From Marinobacter sp. X15-166B (GTDB lineage: Bacteria; Pseudomonadota; Gammaproteobacteria; Pseudomonadales; Oleiphilaceae): a stretch of DNA of 38,980 nt. Shown in pieces: positions 36,736-38,980 of the stretch. The notes below the pieces were generated by a model, which had not been told where the DNA came from, made no database searches, and saw only the letters and a list, made by a program, of their open reading frames with translations. Within the stretch, counting starts at the first letter, position 1. Each line of letters starts with the position of its first letter. Location of the stretch: assembly GCF_001752365.1 (NCBI RefSeq), contig NZ_MEIY01000001.1, positions 1 through 38,980 on the forward strand, in the 5' to 3' direction. Both the position numbers and the translations under genes were made by a program.

Positions 36736-37420
36736 CGGATCGATACACCTTGGCCAATACATCGGGAGACTCGCCACGCCAGTACCGCCACCGCAACGTC
36801 CACATGAGCCAGATGGTGCGCCAGGCACCCTGCTGCTCCCAGCGACGGCTGTTGGTCATAACGGGGCGGGCAATGCAGAAGGGGCGGGTGACGTTGCGCA
36901 ACCGTCGGGACAGCTCGATGTCTTCCATTAACGGCATGTCGGTAAAACCGCCCAGCTGCTCGAATAGGTTACGCCGCACAAACATCGCCTGGTCGCCGGT
37001 GGCAATCCCGGTCAGCCAGGAACGGCGATTCATGCACCAGGCAATTACCCGAAACAATTTGCGCCGGCCGCTCAGGCGCACATCAAAGCGCCCCCAGCCG
37101 TGGTCGCTGTGGTAAAAGCGGCTGAGGTCAGCCAAAGCCGTTGCCGGCAAGCGGGTGTCGGCATGTAAAAACAACAGCACCTCACCCCGTGCCACCGCCG
37201 CGCCGGCATTCATCTGGTGCGCGCGGCCCTTGCCCGCGACCAGCACCCGATCACACCAGGGGGCCGCTGTCTCCGCGCTGCCATCGTCACTACCGCCATC
37301 CACCACAATCACCTCGTGGCCGCTGGCACGCAATTCAGCCAGCGCCCGCAACACCGGCACCAGGGTCGCACCTTCGCGCCATACCGGCACAATCACACTC
37401 AGCCACTGCGTCTTCTCCAA
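36713..37420 (-). CDS. TIGR04283-type family 2 glycosyltransferase
   Basis: A GT-A glycosyltransferase of 235 residues. Motifs: SVIVPVWREG, VVDGGSDDGS (nucleotide-binding Asp), LLFLHADTRLP (DxD-type metal site), GDQAMFVRR and MEDIELSRRLR. It has no clear membrane segment. The acceptor is unknown. I prefer the TTG at 37420, with GGAG about 7 bases upstream and only seven residues ahead of SVIVP; ATG 37444 would add eight residues but has no ribosome site. It starts about 85 bases from the tRNA on the opposite strand and is the last core gene before the integrated element. Confidence 0.85.
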   Translation of the reverse strand: MEKTQWLSVIVPVWREGATLVPVLRALAELRASGHEVIVVDGGSDDGSAETAAPWCDRVLVAGKGRAHQMNAGAAVARGEVLLFLHADTRLPATALADLSRFYHSDHGWGRFDVRLSGRRKLFRVIAWCMNRRSWLTGIATGDQAMFVRRNLFEQLGGFTDMPLMEDIELSRRLRNVTRPFCIARPVMTNSRRWEQQGAWRTIWLMWTLRWRYWRGESPDVLAKVYRSDVRNHSS

Positions 37421-37457
37421 TGCCACTCTCCAGCCCGCTATCAACCCGCGCTGGCCC

Positions 37458-37486
37458 TTGAGCCACGCGCGTCAGCCCGTTATCAT
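37458..37486 (+). promoter_or_regulatory. Promoter of tRNA-Arg(CCT)
   Basis: TTGAGC (37458-37463), 17-base spacer, TATCAT (37481-37486), 20 bases before the mature tRNA. Predicted start near 37493, which gives a short 5' leader for RNase P. Confidence 0.65.
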
Positions 37487-37506
37487 ACCGGCCTTCATTC
37501 CGAAAC

Positions 37507-37583
37507 GCCTCCGTAGCTCATCTGGATAGAGCGTCCCCCTCCTAAGGGGAAGGTAGCAGGTTCGAGTCCTGCCGGGGGTACCA
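37507..37583 (+). tRNA. tRNA-Arg, anticodon CCT
   Basis: A complete 77-base cloverleaf with encoded CCA. D stem GCTC/GAGC; anticodon stem TCCCC/GGGGA with loop CTCCTAA, so the anticodon is CCT and it reads AGG; T arm GCAGG-TTCGAGT-CCTGC. The acceptor pairs GCCTCCG with CGGGGGT, which includes two G-U type pairs (1-72 and 4-69). An integrase gene begins 93 bases downstream, so the 3' half is likely the attachment site of the element. Confidence 0.95.
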
Positions 37584-37584
37584 T

Positions 37585-37621
37585 TTGAAAGCTGCAAACT
37601 ACTGTTTTTACTGCAGTTTTC
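37585..37621 (+). terminator. Hairpin just after the tRNA
   Basis: TGAAAGCTGCA and TGCAGTTTTCA pair across about 15 bases with one G-T pair. It starts within 3 bases of the tRNA end. It may end the tRNA transcript or be a recombinase arm or core site; there is no T run after it. Confidence 0.4.
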
Positions 37622-37641
37622 AAGGGAAACCCCACCTTATC

Positions 37642-37673
37642 GGTATCACATTTGGGACACACAGAGTGATACC
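37642..37673 (+). promoter_or_regulatory. Inverted repeat at the integrase start
   Basis: GGTATCAC (37642-37649) and its exact complement GTGATACC (37666-37673), 16 bases apart; the second arm ends 3 bases before the ATG. In RNA it would fold over the ribosome-binding region, and in DNA it has the form of a dimeric repressor or excisionase site. Confidence 0.55.
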
Positions 37674-37676
37674 ACC

Positions 37677-38980
37677 ATGCCTAACGTACTACACCGCTCC
37701 GGCGCATTGACTGTGACAATCGACTATCTCTGGCAAAAGCACACCAAAGGCCCCTTCTATTACCGGCGCAGAGTCCCTAAGGACATAGCCCCACGTATCG
37801 GTAAGACAATGCGCCAGGTCGCCTTGAAGACATACGACAAGATGGCAGCGGCTAAGATGATCAAAACTCTAGCCGACCGGGACGATGTGTACTGGCGTCA
37901 ACTACGGGAAGGCACAGGGCTAGGCGGGTCACGGGGCGACGCGGAAGGGTTGCTTGAACGCTTCAACCTTGAGCCTGAACCTATTGCAGACCAGACAGGC
38001 CCATTTGCTGATATCGGTTATGAGCTTTTCATAGAAGCGCTAGAGAGCAAAGTACCGGGCGACGCTACCAGCATACAGCCACACCTGACAGACGCTGAGT
38101 TACGGGCGCTGGCCATCGTGCAGGGCCGCGAGTCATTCACATTGAGTGACGCTAAGCAGTTGTACCTGAAGAAACGCGACGCACTCATACCCACTGAGAC
38201 CACTAAGCGCCAGCATAACAACACCGTGCTGGCCTTCAATTTGGTCATAAATGAAACAGGCGACAGTGAGATAAAGCGGCTACGACGCCGGGATGTCACC
38301 CGCGTGATCGAGAAAGCGCTAGAACAGGGCCTAAAGACCACTTCAATCAGGCGGCGGCTTAATACCGTCAGGGCTGCTATCAATGAGCTGATACACGAAT
38401 ACGAGCTATCAGACGTGCGTAATCCGTTCGCCGGGTTTGAGATACCGAAGTACGGGAAAGACGAGGAAAAACGGAAGAGTCTGAATGACGGACAGGTAAA
38501 GCGGCTGCGTGATCATGTCGAAAAGAATGATGGTGACACCTCCAATATAATCGGGCTATTGCTCGACACAGGTGCGCGTATCTCTGAGGTTGTAGGGATG
38601 CTCAGGGATGACCTAGCGCTAGACACTGAGACACCCCATATCATCATACGCGAGAACCCTAAACGGCGTTTGAAAACCAAAGCCTCAAAACGCAAAGTAC
38701 CCCTTGTTGGCAGCGCCCTACTCGCAGCACGTCGGGCGATTGAATCAGCCAGCGACGAATACCTGTTCCCGCGCTACATGAAAGGCGCAAAGATTAGCAA
38801 TGAGTCAGCATCAGCAACGGTTAACAAGGCATTGGCTAAGCTGGACTGTCAGACAGCGCACTGTATGCGCCATGCCATGAAGACACGTCTAGTCAACGCA
38901 GACGCATCACCGAACCAGATAGACGTAATTCACGGATGGCGTAGCCGGGACACGATGGCCGACGGCTATGGCGAACGGAC
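37677..38980 (+). CDS. Tyrosine recombinase (integrase) of a tRNA-Arg island, cut by the window end
   Basis: 434 residues are visible and no stop is reached. The N-terminal part (LWQKHTKGPFYYRRRVPKDI) is a DUF6538-type head; the middle is a SAM-like core-binding domain (about 150-245); the catalytic domain holds Arg301 (TGARISE), a Lys near 332-334, His395-x2-Arg398, His419 (IHGW) and the nucleophile Tyr431 (DGYGE). All active-site residues are therefore present and only a short tail is missing. Codon use differs from the neighbours, with many ATA, CTA and AGG codons and lower GC. Adjacent to tRNA-Arg and pointing away from it, it should integrate and excise the element to the right. No ribosome site is obvious in front of the ATG. 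Confidence 0.93.
   Translation, partial: MPNVLHRSGALTVTIDYLWQKHTKGPFYYRRRVPKDIAPRIGKTMRQVALKTYDKMAAAKMIKTLADRDDVYWRQLREGTGLGGSRGDAEGLLERFNLEPEPIADQTGPFADIGYELFIEALESKVPGDATSIQPHLTDAELRALAIVQGRESFTLSDAKQLYLKKRDALIPTETTKRQHNNTVLAFNLVINETGDSEIKRLRRRDVTRVIEKALEQGLKTTSIRRRLNTVRAAINELIHEYELSDVRNPFAGFEIPKYGKDEEKRKSLNDGQVKRLRDHVEKNDGDTSNIIGLLLDTGARISEVVGMLRDDLALDTETPHIIIRENPKRRLKTKASKRKVPLVGSALLAARRAIESASDEYLFPRYMKGAKISNESASATVNKALAKLDCQTAHCMRHAMKTRLVNADASPNQIDVIHGWRSRDTMADGYGER

Noticed and set aside
1..38980. CRISPR arrays, insertion sequences and toxin-antitoxin pairs
   Set aside because: I saw no regular spaced repeats, no transposase and no recognisable toxin-antitoxin pair; the only mobile signature is the integrase at the right end.

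Overview
The window looks like a chromosomal segment of a marine-type gammaproteobacterium. Its gene order resembles pseudomonads and Marinobacter or Cellvibrio-type bacteria: purT-DUF1289-gammaCA-nudL, purL/mltF, mtnA/mtaD-ubiG-mupP-yciK and motY/pyrC-rnt-prx are all groupings I know from Pseudomonas-like genomes. Most of it is GC-rich, densely packed core sequence with few mobile signatures until the right edge. This placement is inferred from gene content, not from a search.

Left edge (1-516): no gene, but the upstream control region of an rRNA operon read leftwards out of the window. It has a boxA antitermination site and four tandem near-consensus sigma70 promoters. The 16S gene itself lies beyond base 1. 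Next, on the minus strand, comes a compact operon, nudL - gamma carbonic anhydrase - DUF1289 - purT (3141 to 517). A divergent zinc-ribbon NUDIX gene and a small YqfO/Nif3-like gene follow. A 451-base AT-rich gap (4043-4493) then precedes purL and holds inverted DnaA boxes and palindromes.

Middle (4494-23018): purL and mltF are divergent. Then come recX, a long DUF349 coiled-coil protein, the Prc protease, mtnA, and a long plus-strand run mtaD-ubiG-mupP-yciK-glutaredoxin-yaaA-DUF2788-rdgC. mtaD and mtnA are two steps of methylthioadenosine salvage. purT and purL both serve purine synthesis, but from separate units.

Right half (23082-37444): a protein acetyltransferase (Pat/YfiQ type), a histone-deacetylase-family gene and a motY flagellar motor gene. 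The last two each carry an apparent one-base frameshift in a 7-base homopolymer. motY has a FliA (sigma28) promoter, back to back with the pyrC promoter. Then come pyrC-rnt, a bidirectional terminator, a 2-Cys peroxiredoxin, a two-domain fatty acyl-CoA reductase of the Marinobacter type, a small unknown gene, a periplasmic M16 protease and two coupled glycosyltransferase-type genes.

Right edge (37458-38980): tRNA-Arg(CCT) with its own promoter, followed at once by a tyrosine recombinase gene of different base and codon use. This is the left end of an integrated element whose cargo lies outside the window. I found no CRISPR array and no clear novel defence system. The observations most worth a second look are the rRNA promoter array, the frameshift pair, the FliA promoter, the DnaA-box gap and the island junction.
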